A stretch of 64,000 nt of DNA, from positions 2,666,001 to 2,730,000 of the forward strand of contig NZ_KI912270.1 in NCBI RefSeq assembly GCF_000243415.2. The letters run 5' to 3'. The notes under the pieces are model-generated. The model did not search any database. It saw only the letters and a list, made by a program, of their open reading frames with translations, and had not been told where the DNA came from. The position numbers and the translations under genes were made by a program. Source of the DNA: Mycolicibacterium tusciae JS617 (GTDB lineage: Bacteria > Actinomycetota > Actinomycetes > Mycobacteriales > Mycobacteriaceae). Positions 15,856 to 25,717 of the stretch are shown one piece after another (positions within the stretch are counted from its first letter, which is position 1; each line of letters starts with the position of its first letter).

Positions 15856-18800
15856 ATGAGCACCGGTTCCCTCGCCCGGTTCAGCGGACTGACCCGCGAC
15901 TGGTTCACGGGCACGTTCGCGGAGCCCACCCCTGCCCAGGCGCAGGCGTGGGCGGCCATCGCCGACGGCGACAACACGCTCGTCATCGCACCGACCGGCT
16001 CCGGTAAGACGCTGGCGGCGTTCCTGTGGGCCATCGACCGCCTCGCCGCATCGGAACCCCGACCCGCCGGTGCGGGGACGCGAGTGTTGTACGTATCGCC
16101 GCTGAAGGCGCTAGCGGTGGACGTGGAGCGCAACCTGCGGACCCCGTTGACCGGTATCGGCCGCCTCGCCGAACGCAGCGGTGTTCTCGCGCCCGACATC
16201 AGCGTCGGCGTGCGATCCGGTGACACCACACCCGCCCGGCGCCGGGAAATGATCACCCGGCCGCCGGACATCCTCATCACCACGCCGGAGTCGCTGTTTT
16301 TGATGCTCACGTCGGCGGCCCGCGAAACACTCACCGAAGTACAGACGGTCATCGTCGACGAGGTGCACGCCGTCGCAGGCACCAAGCGCGGGGCGCATCT
16401 GGCCGTGTCGCTGGAACGGCTCGACCAACTCTTGGACACGCCCGCGCAACGCATCGGGTTGTCGGCGACCGTTCGGCCGCCCGAGGAGGTGGCCCGGTTC
16501 CTGTCCGGTCAGGCCCCCACCACCATCGTGGCGCCGCCCGCCGCCAAGACCTTCGACCTGTCCGTGACGGTGCCCGTGCCCGATATGGCCAACCTCGAGA
16601 ACAACACCATCTGGCCCGATGTCGAGGAACGCATCGTCGATCTGATCGAGGCGCACAACAGCTCGATCGTGTTCGCCAACTCCCGGCGGCTGGCCGAGCG
16701 ACTCACTTCCCGTCTCAACGAGATTCACGCCGAGCGCACTGGCGATGGACTATCGATGGAGCACAACCCGAAGGTGGGCGGCGGCTTTCCGGCACAGCTG
16801 ATGGCCAGCGGCGCGTCGTTGGGTGCCCCGACACTGCTTGCCCGCGCGCACCACGGTTCGGTCAGCAAGGAGCAGCGTGCGCAGGTCGAGGACGATCTGA
16901 AGTCCGGCCGGTTGAAAGCCGTTGTCGCCACGTCCAGCCTGGAGTTGGGCATTGACATGGGCGCGGTCGATCTGGTGATCCAGGTCGAAGCACCGCCGTC
17001 GGTGGCCAGCGGGTTACAGCGCATCGGCCGTGCGGGTCACCAGGTCGGTGAAATCTCGCAGGGCGTGCTGTTTCCCAAGCACCGAACGGATCTCATCGGG
17101 TGCGCGGTCACCGTCAAGCGGATGCTGTCCGGTGAGATCGAGACCATGCGGGTGCCGACGAATCCGCTCGATGTGCTGGCGCAGCACACCGTCGCGGCGT
17201 GCGCCCTCGAGCCACTGGATGCCGACCGCTGGTTCGACGCGGTCCGGCGCAGCGCGCCGTTTGCGACGCTGCCGCGTAGTGCATTCGAGGCGACGCTGGA
17301 CCTGCTTTCCGGCAAGTACCCGTCCACCGAGTTCGCCGAGCTGCGGCCGCGCCTGGTGTACGACCGCGACGCGGGCACGTTGACCGGTCGCCCAGGCGCG
17401 CAACGGCTGGCGGTGACGTCCGGCGGCGCGATCCCCGACCGCGGCCTGTTCACCGTGTATCTGGCCACCGATTCCGAAAAGCCCTCGCGGGTAGGCGAAC
17501 TCGATGAGGAGATGGTTTACGAGTCGCGTCCGGGAGATGTGATCTCGCTGGGCGCGACGAGCTGGCGGATCACCGAGATCACCCACGACCGGGTCCTGGT
17601 GGTACCCGCACCGGGACAGCCCGCCCGGCTACCCTTCTGGCGCGGCGACAGTGTGGGTCGGCCTCCCGAACTCGGCGCAGCCGTCGGAGCGTTCACCGGT
17701 GAGCTCGCGGCTCTCGGCCGCGATGACTTCACCGACCGCTGCCGCACAATCGGTTTCGACGACTACGCCACGAACAATCTGTGGCAACTGCTCGACGACC
17801 AGCGGCAGGCCACCAATGTGGTGCCCGCCGACACGACACTGCTGGTGGAACGATTCCGCGACGAACTGGGCGACTGGCGGGTCATCCTGCACTCTCCTTA
17901 CGGCTTGCGGGTGCACGGTCCGCTGGCGCTGGCGGTTTCCCGGCGCCTTCGTGAGCGTTATGGCATCGACGAGAAGCCGACAGCGTCTGACGACGGCATC
18001 ATCGTGCGACTGCCCGATACTTGGTCTGATGTCGGAACACCGCCCCCAGGCGCCGACCTCTTCGTATTCGACGCGGACGAGATCGAGCCCATCGTCACCG
18101 CGGAGGTCGGCGGCTCGGCGCTGTTCGCCTCGCGGTTCCGCGAATGTGCCGCCCGCGCACTGCTTTTACCGCGTCGGCATCCCGGAAAGCGGTCGCCGCT
18201 GTGGCACCAACGGCAGCGGGCCGCGCAACTGCTGGATGTCGCACGCAAATATCCGGACTTCCCGATCGTTCTCGAGGCGGTGCGGGAATGTCTGCAGGAC
18301 GTGTACGACGTCCCCGCGCTGACCGAGCTCATGCACCGCGTGGCGCAACGCCGGCTGCGGCTGGTCGAGGTCGAGACCGCCACACCGTCTCCCTTCGCGG
18401 CGTCGCTGCTGTTCGGCTACGTCGGCGCGTTCATGTACGAAGGCGACAGCCCGTTGGCCGAGCGGCGCGCCGCCGCACTGTCGCTGGACAGTGTGCTGCT
18501 CGCGGAGCTACTGGGCCGGGTGGAACTGCGCGAGCTGCTCGACCCACAGGTCATCGAAACCACCGCACGGCAGTTACAGCATCTAGCCGAGGATCGCCGC
18601 GCCCGAGACGCCGAAGGTGTCGCAGACCTGCTGCGGGTGCTCGGTCCCATGACCGAGGCCGAGATCGCACAGCGATGCACCACCGCCGAGATCGGTGGCT
18701 GGCTCGACGGCCTGGCGGCCAGCAAGCGGGCGCTGAGGGTGTCGTTCGCCGACCGCATCTGGTGGGCCGCGATCGAGGACATCGGTCTGCTGCGCGACGG

Positions 18801-20397
18801 CATCGGGGTCGCGGTGCCGGTCGGCGTCCCGACGGCGTTCACCGAAGGTGTCGACGATCCGCTGGGCGAATTGCTCGGTCGGTACGCCCGCACCCGCGGA
18901 CCGTTCACCACCCACGATGCGGCCGGCCGCTTCGGCCTGGGGCTGCGGGTCACCGCGGACGTGTTAGGCCGCATGGCGAACGACGGCAAGCTGATTCGCG
19001 GCGAGTTCACGAATGACCTCGAGGGTGACCAATGGTGCGACGCAGACGTCCTGAAGATCCTGCGCCGCCGCTCGCTGGCAGCGTTGCGGGCGCAGGTCGA
19101 GCCGGTGAGCACCGCGGCCTACGGTCGCTTCCTGCCGGCGTGGCACCAGATCTCCTCGACGCACAACTCGGGCATCGACGGCCTGGCGCATGTCATCGAT
19201 CAGCTCGCCGGGGTGCCGATACCGGCGTCGGCGATCGAACCGTTGGTGTTCGGGCAGCGGGTCCGCGACTACCAACCGTCAATGCTCGACGAGTTGTTGG
19301 CCTCCGGTGAGGTCACGTGGTCGGGTGCGGGCCAGATCGGCGGCGGAGACGGTTGGATCGCCTTTCATCTCGCGGATTCGGCACCGATGACGCTGGCCGC
19401 GCCGACGGAGATCGAGTTCACCGACACGCATCGCGAGATCCTGCAGACCCTCGGGGCCGGCGGCGCCTATTTCTTCCGCCAGCTATCGGACAATCCGAAC
19501 GACGAACTCAAACAGGCCCTGTGGGAGCTGATCTGGGCGGGCCGGGTCACCGGCGATACCTTCGCCCCGGTGCGGGCATTGCTCACCGGCACCCGCCGCT
19601 CGACCGGACGTCGCGGCGCCCCGGCACATCGCCAGCGGCAACGCCCCCCTCGGTTGAGCCGGTACAGCGTCGCGCACGCCCAGGCCCGCAGTTCCGATCC
19701 GACCGTCGCGGGACGGTGGTCATCGCTGCCACCGGCCGAGCCGGAATCCACTGTGCGCGCGCACTTTCAAGCCGATATGCTACTGAGCCGACACGGTGTG
19801 CTGACCAAAGGCGCGGTGTCCGCCGAGAACGTCCCCGGCGGCTTCGCCATGCTCTACAAAGTGCTGACGGCGTTCGAGGACGCCGGACGGTGCCAACGCG
19901 GATACTTCGTCGAGTCGCTGGGCGGCGCCCAGTTCGCGGTGGCGTCGACCGTTGACAGACTGCGGTCCTATCTGGACGGAGTCGATCCGGACCACCGCGA
20001 GTACCACGCGGTGGTGCTGGCTGCGGCCGACCCGGCCAATCCCTATGGCGCAGCGCTGCAATGGCCCAGTAGGAAGTCGGGCGACGAGGACGTCGCGCAC
20101 CGGCCGAGCCGCAAGGCAGGCGCCCTGGTGGCCCTTGTCGATGGTGAGCTGACGTGGTTCCTCGAACGGGGTGGGCGCTCGTTGCTGAGCTTCACCGACG
20201 ACGCGGAGGCGCACATCGCCGCCGGTGTGGCCGTGGCCGAACTCGTGACCGCCGGGCGTGTGCCGTCGTTCCTCGTCGAGAAGGTCAATGGAGTCTCGGT
20301 GCTGGAACCCGGCGCCGAAGGCCAACGCGGTGCGGTACAGGAGGCGCTGATCGGCGCGGGGTTCTCCCGGACACCTCGCGGCCTCCGGTTACGGTGA
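15856..20397 (+). CDS. lhr: Large helicase-related protein Lhr
   Basis: A 1513-residue superfamily 2 3'-to-5' DNA/RNA helicase, orthologue of Rv3296. The Walker A motif is APTGSGKT (about residues 40-47), DEVH is motif II, and LSATVRPPEE is motif III. The helicase C-terminal domain ends in QRIGRAGHQVGE (motif VI). The Lhr-specific winged-helix, beta-barrel and C-terminal domains follow. mycobacterial lhr is DNA-damage inducible. The ATG begins one base after the element-flanking TTA/G and no purine-rich ribosome site is visible, so the mobile element has displaced the native leader. nei follows after 3 bp. Confidence 0.96.
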   Translation: MSTGSLARFSGLTRDWFTGTFAEPTPAQAQAWAAIADGDNTLVIAPTGSGKTLAAFLWAIDRLAASEPRPAGAGTRVLYVSPLKALAVDVERNLRTPLTGIGRLAERSGVLAPDISVGVRSGDTTPARRREMITRPPDILITTPESLFLMLTSAARETLTEVQTVIVDEVHAVAGTKRGAHLAVSLERLDQLLDTPAQRIGLSATVRPPEEVARFLSGQAPTTIVAPPAAKTFDLSVTVPVPDMANLENNTIWPDVEERIVDLIEAHNSSIVFANSRRLAERLTSRLNEIHAERTGDGLSMEHNPKVGGGFPAQLMASGASLGAPTLLARAHHGSVSKEQRAQVEDDLKSGRLKAVVATSSLELGIDMGAVDLVIQVEAPPSVASGLQRIGRAGHQVGEISQGVLFPKHRTDLIGCAVTVKRMLSGEIETMRVPTNPLDVLAQHTVAACALEPLDADRWFDAVRRSAPFATLPRSAFEATLDLLSGKYPSTEFAELRPRLVYDRDAGTLTGRPGAQRLAVTSGGAIPDRGLFTVYLATDSEKPSRVGELDEEMVYESRPGDVISLGATSWRITEITHDRVLVVPAPGQPARLPFWRGDSVGRPPELGAAVGAFTGELAALGRDDFTDRCRTIGFDDYATNNLWQLLDDQRQATNVVPADTTLLVERFRDELGDWRVILHSPYGLRVHGPLALAVSRRLRERYGIDEKPTASDDGIIVRLPDTWSDVGTPPPGADLFVFDADEIEPIVTAEVGGSALFASRFRECAARALLLPRRHPGKRSPLWHQRQRAAQLLDVARKYPDFPIVLEAVRECLQDVYDVPALTELMHRVAQRRLRLVEVETATPSPFAASLLFGYVGAFMYEGDSPLAERRAAALSLDSVLLAELLGRVELRELLDPQVIETTARQLQHLAEDRRARDAEGVADLLRVLGPMTEAEIAQRCTTAEIGGWLDGLAASKRALRVSFADRIWWAAIEDIGLLRDGIGVAVPVGVPTAFTEGVDDPLGELLGRYARTRGPFTTHDAAGRFGLGLRVTADVLGRMANDGKLIRGEFTNDLEGDQWCDADVLKILRRRSLAALRAQVEPVSTAAYGRFLPAWHQISSTHNSGIDGLAHVIDQLAGVPIPASAIEPLVFGQRVRDYQPSMLDELLASGEVTWSGAGQIGGGDGWIAFHLADSAPMTLAAPTEIEFTDTHREILQTLGAGGAYFFRQLSDNPNDELKQALWELIWAGRVTGDTFAPVRALLTGTRRSTGRRGAPAHRQRQRPPRLSRYSVAHAQARSSDPTVAGRWSSLPPAEPESTVRAHFQADMLLSRHGVLTKGAVSAENVPGGFAMLYKVLTAFEDAGRCQRGYFVESLGGAQFAVASTVDRLRSYLDGVDPDHREYHAVVLAAADPANPYGAALQWPSRKSGDEDVAHRPSRKAGALVALVDGELTWFLERGGRSLLSFTDDAEAHIAAGVAVAELVTAGRVPSFLVEKVNGVSVLEPGAEGQRGAVQEALIGAGFSRTPRGLRLR

Positions 20398-20400
20398 GGA

Positions 20401-21159
20401 ATGCCTGAAGGCGACACCGTCTACCGGACAGCCACGAAACTGCGGGAAGCGCTGGCGGGAAAGTCGCTGATCCGCTGCGACGTCCGCGTGCCGAAGTTCG
20501 CGACCGTGGACTTGTCGGGCTGCGTCGTCGACGAGGTGATCAGCCGCGGCAAGCACCTGTTCATCCGCGTGGGAGATGCGAGCATTCATTCCCACCTCAA
20601 GATGGACGGCGCCTGGCTCGTCGGCGGTCAGATTCGGCGGGTCCAGCCCCACAAGATCCGAATCATCCTGGAAACAGCGGATTCCCGTGTCGGCGGGATC
20701 GACCTCGGTGTACTGGAGATCCTGAAGCGCGATCATGACATGGACGCCGTCAAACACCTCGGGCCCGACCTGCTCGGCGACGACTGGGAGCCGGGCGTCG
20801 CGAAAGCGAACCTGGTGTCCGATCCGCAGCGCCCATTGGCCGAAACGCTGTTGGATCAGCGGGTGATGGCGGGCGTCGGCAACGTCTACGCCAACGAGCT
20901 GTGCTTCGTCACCGGATATCTGCCGACGACACCGGTAGGCAATGTCAAAGACCCGCTGCGCATGGTGCAACGGGCCCGTGACATGTTGTGGCTCAACCGT
21001 TCGCGCGTCAATCGGACCACCACCGGCGACACCCGAGCCGGTCGCGACCTATGGGTCTACGGCCGCGTCCGGCGCCCGTGTCGGCGGTGCGGCACCCACA
21101 TACAGTCGGACACCAGCGGAGACCGTGTCTCCTACTGGTGCCCGGTCTGTCAGACGTAA
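20401..21159 (+). CDS. nei: Endonuclease VIII (DNA glycosylase/AP lyase)
   Basis: A 252-residue Fpg/Nei-family glycosylase, orthologue of Rv3297. The mature N-terminus PEGDTVYR supplies the catalytic proline (P2) and glutamate (E3). The H2TH region is [21 protein letters not shown]. The C-terminal zinc finger is [11 protein letters not shown] ... YWCPVCQ. It excises oxidised pyrimidines and cleaves the abasic site. It lies 3 bp after lhr, so the helicase and repair enzyme form one operon, as in M. tuberculosis. Confidence 0.95.
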   Translation: MPEGDTVYRTATKLREALAGKSLIRCDVRVPKFATVDLSGCVVDEVISRGKHLFIRVGDASIHSHLKMDGAWLVGGQIRRVQPHKIRIILETADSRVGGIDLGVLEILKRDHDMDAVKHLGPDLLGDDWEPGVAKANLVSDPQRPLAETLLDQRVMAGVGNVYANELCFVTGYLPTTPVGNVKDPLRMVQRARDMLWLNRSRVNRTTTGDTRAGRDLWVYGRVRRPCRRCGTHIQSDTSGDRVSYWCPVCQT

Positions 21160-21162
21160 CAG

Positions 21163-22266
21163 CTAGCTGGGTAGCGCCAGCTTGAAGATTTTGCGCCAGA
21201 CAGTGGCGATTTGCCGCGGCAACGGTCCCATGTTGTAAGGGATGCCGTAACGCTTGCAGATTTCCTGCACCTCGGGCGCGATCTCGGCATGGCGGTGCGC
21301 CGGGATGTCGGGGAACAGATGGTGCTCGATCTGGAACGACAGGTTGCCGCTCAAGATGTGAAAGAGCTTGCCACCGGTCAGGTTCGCCGATCCCAAGATC
21401 TGACGGAAGTACCACTGGCCACGCGTCTCGGCCTTGGTTTCCTCGATGGAGAACTCCTGCACGTTCTCCGGGAAGTGTCCGCAGAAGATGATCACGTTGG
21501 ACCAGACGTTGCGCATCAGGTTCGCCGTCATGTTCCCGGCGAACACCCAGGGCGCGAACGGGCCGGCCAGCAGCGGGAACGCCACGTAGTCCTTGAGCGT
21601 CTGCTTCTTGGTCTTACGCCAGATCCCCTCGAGGATCTCGCGCTTGTCCGTAATGGAGATCTCGCCCGCGGTGATGCGTTCGGTCTCCATCTCATGCAGC
21701 GCGACGCCGTACTGGAACAGCACCATCAGCATGAATGCCCACACGGGATTGCCGAGGAAGTACGGCTTCCACTTCTGGTCCTCGGTGATCCGCAAGATCC
21801 CGTAGCCCACATCGCGGTCCATGCCAACGATGTTGGTATAAGTGTGGTGCATGTAGTTGTGCGAGTGCCGCCACTGGTCGGCCGGGCAGGCGGTGTCCCA
21901 CTCGAAGTTCTTGCCCGCCAACGTCGGATCACCGGTCCAGTCGTACTGGCCGTGCATGATGTTGTGGCCGATCTCCATGTTGTCGAGGATCTTCGAGATG
22001 CCCAGCATCGCAGTGCCTGCGAGCCAGAACGGCGGGACGATTCCACCGAACAGCATCGCACGGCCGGCGACCTCCAGACCGCGCTGCGCCTTGATGATCC
22101 GGCGGATGTAGGTGACGTCGCGCTCGCCCAGGTCGGCGATCACACGATCCTTCAGTGCGTCTAGTTCGCGGCCGAACGCATCGGCCTGCTCGGGGCTCAT
22201 GGTGACGGTCTTGCCGCCAACGGTTTTCGAGATGGTCTGCGGTTGTGGGGTTGTGGCTGTAGTCAT
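21163..22266 (-). CDS. desA3: Membrane stearoyl-CoA delta-9 desaturase
   Basis: A 367-residue integral-membrane di-iron desaturase, orthologue of Rv3229c (DesA3). Histidine boxes are GHNIMHG, HSHNYMHHTY and QIEHHLFP, with hydrophobic hairpins between. It makes oleic acid from stearoyl-CoA using electrons from its partner reductase. The ATG at 22266 follows AAAGGA; an upstream in-frame start adds 23 unlike residues. It is 28 bp downstream of the reductase gene on the same strand, the conserved operon. In M. tuberculosis this pair lies elsewhere, so its place beside nei is a rearrangement. Confidence 0.95.
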   Translation of the reverse strand: MTTATTPQPQTISKTVGGKTVTMSPEQADAFGRELDALKDRVIADLGERDVTYIRRIIKAQRGLEVAGRAMLFGGIVPPFWLAGTAMLGISKILDNMEIGHNIMHGQYDWTGDPTLAGKNFEWDTACPADQWRHSHNYMHHTYTNIVGMDRDVGYGILRITEDQKWKPYFLGNPVWAFMLMVLFQYGVALHEMETERITAGEISITDKREILEGIWRKTKKQTLKDYVAFPLLAGPFAPWVFAGNMTANLMRNVWSNVIIFCGHFPENVQEFSIEETKAETRGQWYFRQILGSANLTGGKLFHILSGNLSFQIEHHLFPDIPAHRHAEIAPEVQEICKRYGIPYNMGPLPRQIATVWRKIFKLALPS

Positions 22267-22294
22267 GACTTGTCCTTTCTGGTCCGTTTCGGAT

Positions 22295-23347
22295 CTAAAG
22301 CGCGATGTCGACGTCGCCCACGGGAGCGGACACACAGATACGCACGTCCTCCGATTCGTTACTGGATACGGTTCCGGTGATCAGATTCTTGACGACCCCG
22401 CTGGTCTTGCGGCGGGTGCAGCTGCCGCAGATGCCCATCCGGCATCCGCTTTCCGGTGTGAGGCCTGATGCCTCGGCCTGCTCTAGCAGTGGCCGGCCGT
22501 CGTCGGTCAGCTCGACACCGCTGTCGGTGAATACGATTCGACCGCCGGATGTCTCGGTCGACGGGGCGAATGCAGGTGGGACAAAGCTTTCCGACAACGC
22601 GTTCGGAAAGTACGTCCGGACGGCATCAACGAGTGCCTGCGGACCACACACGTAGACCGCGTCGGGCTCAAGCATCGCAGCGGCCAGGTGGTCCGCATTG
22701 AAATAGCCGGCGAGATCGCCCTGCCCTTCTCGGGTGTAGCCGTGCAGCACCCGCACTCCCGCCATGGCCGAGAGTTCGGCGCCATAGCAGGCCTCCTCGC
22801 GAGTACGGGCGTAGTGGATGAAGGTGATCTCGCGGTCGGCGCCCTCAGCCCGCAGGGTCCGCAACATCGACATGACCGGGGTGATGCCGCTGCCGCCGGA
22901 CACGAACAGGACCCGACGGGGCCGCACCGCTGGCATCACGAACTCGCCGCCGACCGAGTCCAGACCGACGACCATCCCGGGCCGGGCGTGGCGATTCAGA
23001 TACTCCGAGACCAGTCCGCCGTCGTGGTGGCCGATCGTCAGCTCGATGTATGGGGAGCCTTCTGCACTCGCCGGCGAGTACGGGCGGGTGCGGCGACGGC
23101 CGTCGATCTCGACCGTCAGGTTGATGTGTTGCCCGGCGCGGAATCCAGTGAACGCCTGGTTGGGCTCGAGGGTGAGGGTGACGCTTCGCGGGGTCTGACG
23201 CCGGACCGCGACCACGGTCGCACGGGCGTCGCGCTGGGTCCAGGTCGGCGCGACTAGCTCGGTATACCGGTCAACACCGTGTGGTCCGGTCAGCAGGTCA
23301 ACCAGGGGCGACCGGAGCACCCGAGAAGCCAAAGTTTCGGTGAACAT
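22295..23347 (-). CDS. Ferredoxin-NADP-type oxidoreductase for DesA3
   Basis: A 350-residue fused reductase, orthologue of Rv3230c. The FAD-binding barrel (about residues 40-140; RPYSPASAEGSPY contacts FAD) and NAD(P)-binding domain (RRVLFVSGGSGITPVMSML) are followed by a C-terminal plant-type 2Fe-2S ferredoxin domain. Its cluster cysteines lie in SGCRMGICGSCTRRK plus a later Cys in DVRICVSAP. It passes electrons from NADPH to DesA3. It is divergent from a TetR gene, with a dyad operator between them. Confidence 0.94.
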   Translation of the reverse strand: MFTETLASRVLRSPLVDLLTGPHGVDRYTELVAPTWTQRDARATVVAVRRQTPRSVTLTLEPNQAFTGFRAGQHINLTVEIDGRRRTRPYSPASAEGSPYIELTIGHHDGGLVSEYLNRHARPGMVVGLDSVGGEFVMPAVRPRRVLFVSGGSGITPVMSMLRTLRAEGADREITFIHYARTREEACYGAELSAMAGVRVLHGYTREGQGDLAGYFNADHLAAAMLEPDAVYVCGPQALVDAVRTYFPNALSESFVPPAFAPSTETSGGRIVFTDSGVELTDDGRPLLEQAEASGLTPESGCRMGICGSCTRRKTSGVVKNLITGTVSSNESEDVRICVSAPVGDVDIAL

Positions 23348-23408
23348 ATGTACACTGTGGTTGCACTAGCAGCACCTCGTCAATGGATTAGGCCAGGTTG
23401 TGGTATGT

Positions 23409-23422
23409 TTCACATCAGTGAA
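23409..23422. promoter_or_regulatory. TetR operator controlling the desaturase operon
   Basis: TTCAC-ATCA-GTGAA is a perfect 5-bp-arm dyad at the start of the TetR gene, between the divergent desaturase and regulator genes. It resembles the operators of DesT/FabR-type acyl-CoA-responsive TetR regulators of desaturase operons. Confidence 0.55.
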
Positions 23423-24104
23423 CAGTCGTACGCCTAGCTCACGGTCGAGCCGTTCGAGCAGATCACGGTCACGGGAGTCCGGACACTCGACGCCGTCCCG
23501 GGAAGAACGCAAAGCAGCCACCCGCCAGGCCATCGTCGGCGCCGGCCTGCGACTTCTGGAGGAGCGCAGCTTTTCCGCCCTGAGCCTGCGCGAGGTCACC
23601 CGCGAGGCCGGCATCGTCCCCGCAGCCTTCTATCGGCATTTCGAGTCGATGGAGGCGCTCGGCCTGGTGCTGATTGACGAGTCCTTCCGCAGCCTGCGCG
23701 ACATGCTGCGCGGTGCGCGGGCGGGCAAGCTCGATCCGAACCGCGTTATCGAGTCGTCGGTGGACATCCTGATCGAGGGCGTCAATGAACGGCGCGAGCA
23801 CTGGCGCTTCATTGGGCGGGAACGCTCCAGCGGGGTGTCGGTGCTCCGCTACGCCATTCGCACCGAGATTCGTCTGATCACCTCCGAGTTGGCCATCGAC
23901 CTGGCCCGCTTTCCCGGTCTGAACACCTGGAGCGGCGAGGATCTGAACATCTTGGCCAGCCTGTTCGTCAACTCGATGATCGTGATCGCCGAGGCCATCG
24001 AGGACGCCCACGACCAGGCGGCGCTGGACGAGATCAAACGGGTCGCGGTCAAGCAGCTCCGGATGATCGCGGTCGGCGTCGCAGGCTGGCGCAGTACCGT
24101 CTGA
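23418..24104 (+). CDS. TetR-family regulator of fatty acid desaturation
   Basis: A 228-residue TetR/FabR-like regulator. A Ser/Arg-rich N-terminal tail precedes the helix-turn-helix at about residues 45-85 (ALSLREVTREAGIVPAAFYRHF). The ligand domain includes RERSSGVSVLRYAIRTEI and matches the TetR_C family of acyl-CoA-sensing DesT/FabR proteins. The GTG at 23418 was chosen because upstream alternatives (GTG 23400) include the operator. Divergent placement strongly suggests it controls desA3 and its reductase according to membrane fluidity. Confidence 0.85.
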   Translation: MNSRTPSSRSSRSSRSRSRESGHSTPSREERKAATRQAIVGAGLRLLEERSFSALSLREVTREAGIVPAAFYRHFESMEALGLVLIDESFRSLRDMLRGARAGKLDPNRVIESSVDILIEGVNERREHWRFIGRERSSGVSVLRYAIRTEIRLITSELAIDLARFPGLNTWSGEDLNILASLFVNSMIVIAEAIEDAHDQAALDEIKRVAVKQLRMIAVGVAGWRSTV

Positions 24105-24126
24105 TTCCACCCGGCGCAGGACTAAC

Positions 24127-24921
24127 GTGTCGCGCATGCCGAATCTGGAACTGACGTTTCCGCGTCCCGACATCGCCGTGCTGACCCTCACTCGGCCGGA
24201 AAAGCTCAACGCCCTGTCCTATGAACTGGTCGAGGACCTGCACAGCGCCCTCGACGGGATTCGCGCCAACAACGATCTCCGCGTGGTCGTGTTCACCGGC
24301 GCGGGTCGCGGATTCTGTTCGGGACTGGACCTGACCGATCCCAACCCGGAGCACGCGGGCGAAGGAACGGAGTTCCCGCGGTCCGGAATGCGTTGGCAGG
24401 AAAGAATCGCCGAACTCACCGCGAAGATCCATCACCTCAGGCAGCCGGTGATCGCGGCGGTCAACGGTCCGGCCTATGGCGGCGGAATGGGTATCGCGCT
24501 GGCCTGCGATATCCGCATTGCGTCCGACTCCGCGCGGTTCTGTACCCAGTTCATCAAGCTCGGCCTCGGTGGCTGTGACATCGGCGTGAGCTACACACTG
24601 CCCCGCATCGTCGGCGCGGGCCCGGCGTTCGACCTAATCCTGACCGCACGCGCGGTGGACGCCGACGAAGCGCTGCGGCTCGGGCTCGTCTCTCGCGTTT
24701 CCACCGACGGCACGGTGGTGGACGACGCGCTGGCGATCGCCGAAACACTATGCGGCTATGGGAAGTTCGGCGTGGAATCGACCAAGCAGGTGCTGTGGGC
24801 CAACCTCGACGCGTCCAGTCTGGAGTCGGCGCTGCATCTGGAGAATCGCAGCCAGATCCTGGCGTCGACCGGTGGGGTGATGGCCGACGCTACCGCGGCG
24901 TTCCGCCACCGTCAGCGATGA
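24127..24921 (+). CDS. Enoyl-CoA hydratase/isomerase family protein
   Basis: A 264-residue crotonase-fold protein. The oxyanion-hole segments are GRGFCSGLDLTD and NGPAYGGGMGIALACDIRIA. At the position where hydratases carry the second catalytic glutamate the sequence is LGLGGCDIGVSYTLPRIVG, with Asp instead of Glu, so simple hydration is not assured. The GTG at 24127 follows AGGA; an ATG three codons later is an alternative. It overlaps the convergent SDR gene by 32 bp. Likely role in fatty-acid or related acyl-CoA metabolism. Confidence 0.85.
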   Translation: MSRMPNLELTFPRPDIAVLTLTRPEKLNALSYELVEDLHSALDGIRANNDLRVVVFTGAGRGFCSGLDLTDPNPEHAGEGTEFPRSGMRWQERIAELTAKIHHLRQPVIAAVNGPAYGGGMGIALACDIRIASDSARFCTQFIKLGLGGCDIGVSYTLPRIVGAGPAFDLILTARAVDADEALRLGLVSRVSTDGTVVDDALAIAETLCGYGKFGVESTKQVLWANLDASSLESALHLENRSQILASTGGVMADATAAFRHRQR

Positions 24922-25672
24922 TCACCGTTCCGGTCATATAACTGCCGGCGTCGGACGCCAACAGCAATGCGGCGCCGACCATCTCGTCCGGTGTGGCCAG
25001 GCGCTTCAAGAACACGCTGCCTGCCATGCGGTCGATGGCCTCCTGCGGGTTGTTCCGCATCATGTCTGTGTCGACCGGACCGGGTGCAATTGCATTGACC
25101 CGGATCCCGAGCCGCGCGTACTCGGCGGCCATCGATCGGGTGAACGACATCAACGCCGCCTTGTTCGACGAATAGATGGCCGTACTCGGCGAGAAGTTAA
25201 ATGCGCCGACGGACACCAGATTGACCACGGCGGCGTGCGAGGACTTCTCGAGGTGTGGCAACGCCGCCTGCACGAGGAAGAGCGGCCCTCGCACGTTCAC
25301 TTCGTACGACTTCGCCAACGCGTCTGCGGTCATCTCGCCGAACGGCTGTGCCAGGGCGTTGGCGGCATTGTTGACCACCACGTCGATGCCGCCGAACTCG
25401 TCGACGGTCCTGGCCACGAGCGTCTCGAGGGCGCCGGTGTCGCCGAGATGGGTCGGTACGCCAATCGCCTCACCGCCGAGTTCGCGCAGGTGCGCCGCGG
25501 TCTGCTCGCAGGCGTCTGCCTTGCGGCTCGCGACGACGACGCGGGCACCGGCGAGGATGAAACCCTCGGCGAGTGCGAGCCCGATGCCGCGGGTGCCACC
25601 CGTCACGACGACGGTGCGCCCGGTCATGTCGAAAAGCCGATCAAATGCTGTGCGGTCCACGCGCTCAGTCAA
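24890..25672 (-). CDS. Short-chain dehydrogenase/reductase
   Basis: A 260-residue classical SDR. The Rossmann motif is VVVTGGTRGIGLALAEG (about residues 21-37), the structural motif is VVNNAANALAQPFGE, and the active site is Ser with YSSNK (Y165xxxK169 region). A C-terminal IIADGGGT is typical of the FabG-like group. NAD(P)-dependent oxidoreduction is certain; the substrate is not known. It is convergent with the enoyl-CoA hydratase-like gene and overlaps it by 32 bp. Confidence 0.9.
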   Translation of the reverse strand: MTERVDRTAFDRLFDMTGRTVVVTGGTRGIGLALAEGFILAGARVVVASRKADACEQTAAHLRELGGEAIGVPTHLGDTGALETLVARTVDEFGGIDVVVNNAANALAQPFGEMTADALAKSYEVNVRGPLFLVQAALPHLEKSSHAAVVNLVSVGAFNFSPSTAIYSSNKAALMSFTRSMAAEYARLGIRVNAIAPGPVDTDMMRNNPQEAIDRMAGSVFLKRLATPDEMVGAALLLASDAGSYMTGTVIIADGGGTPR

Positions 25673-25717
25673 ACAGACGGCGATGATTCCTCACGTACTG
25701 CGCGGGTCGGGTCGACG

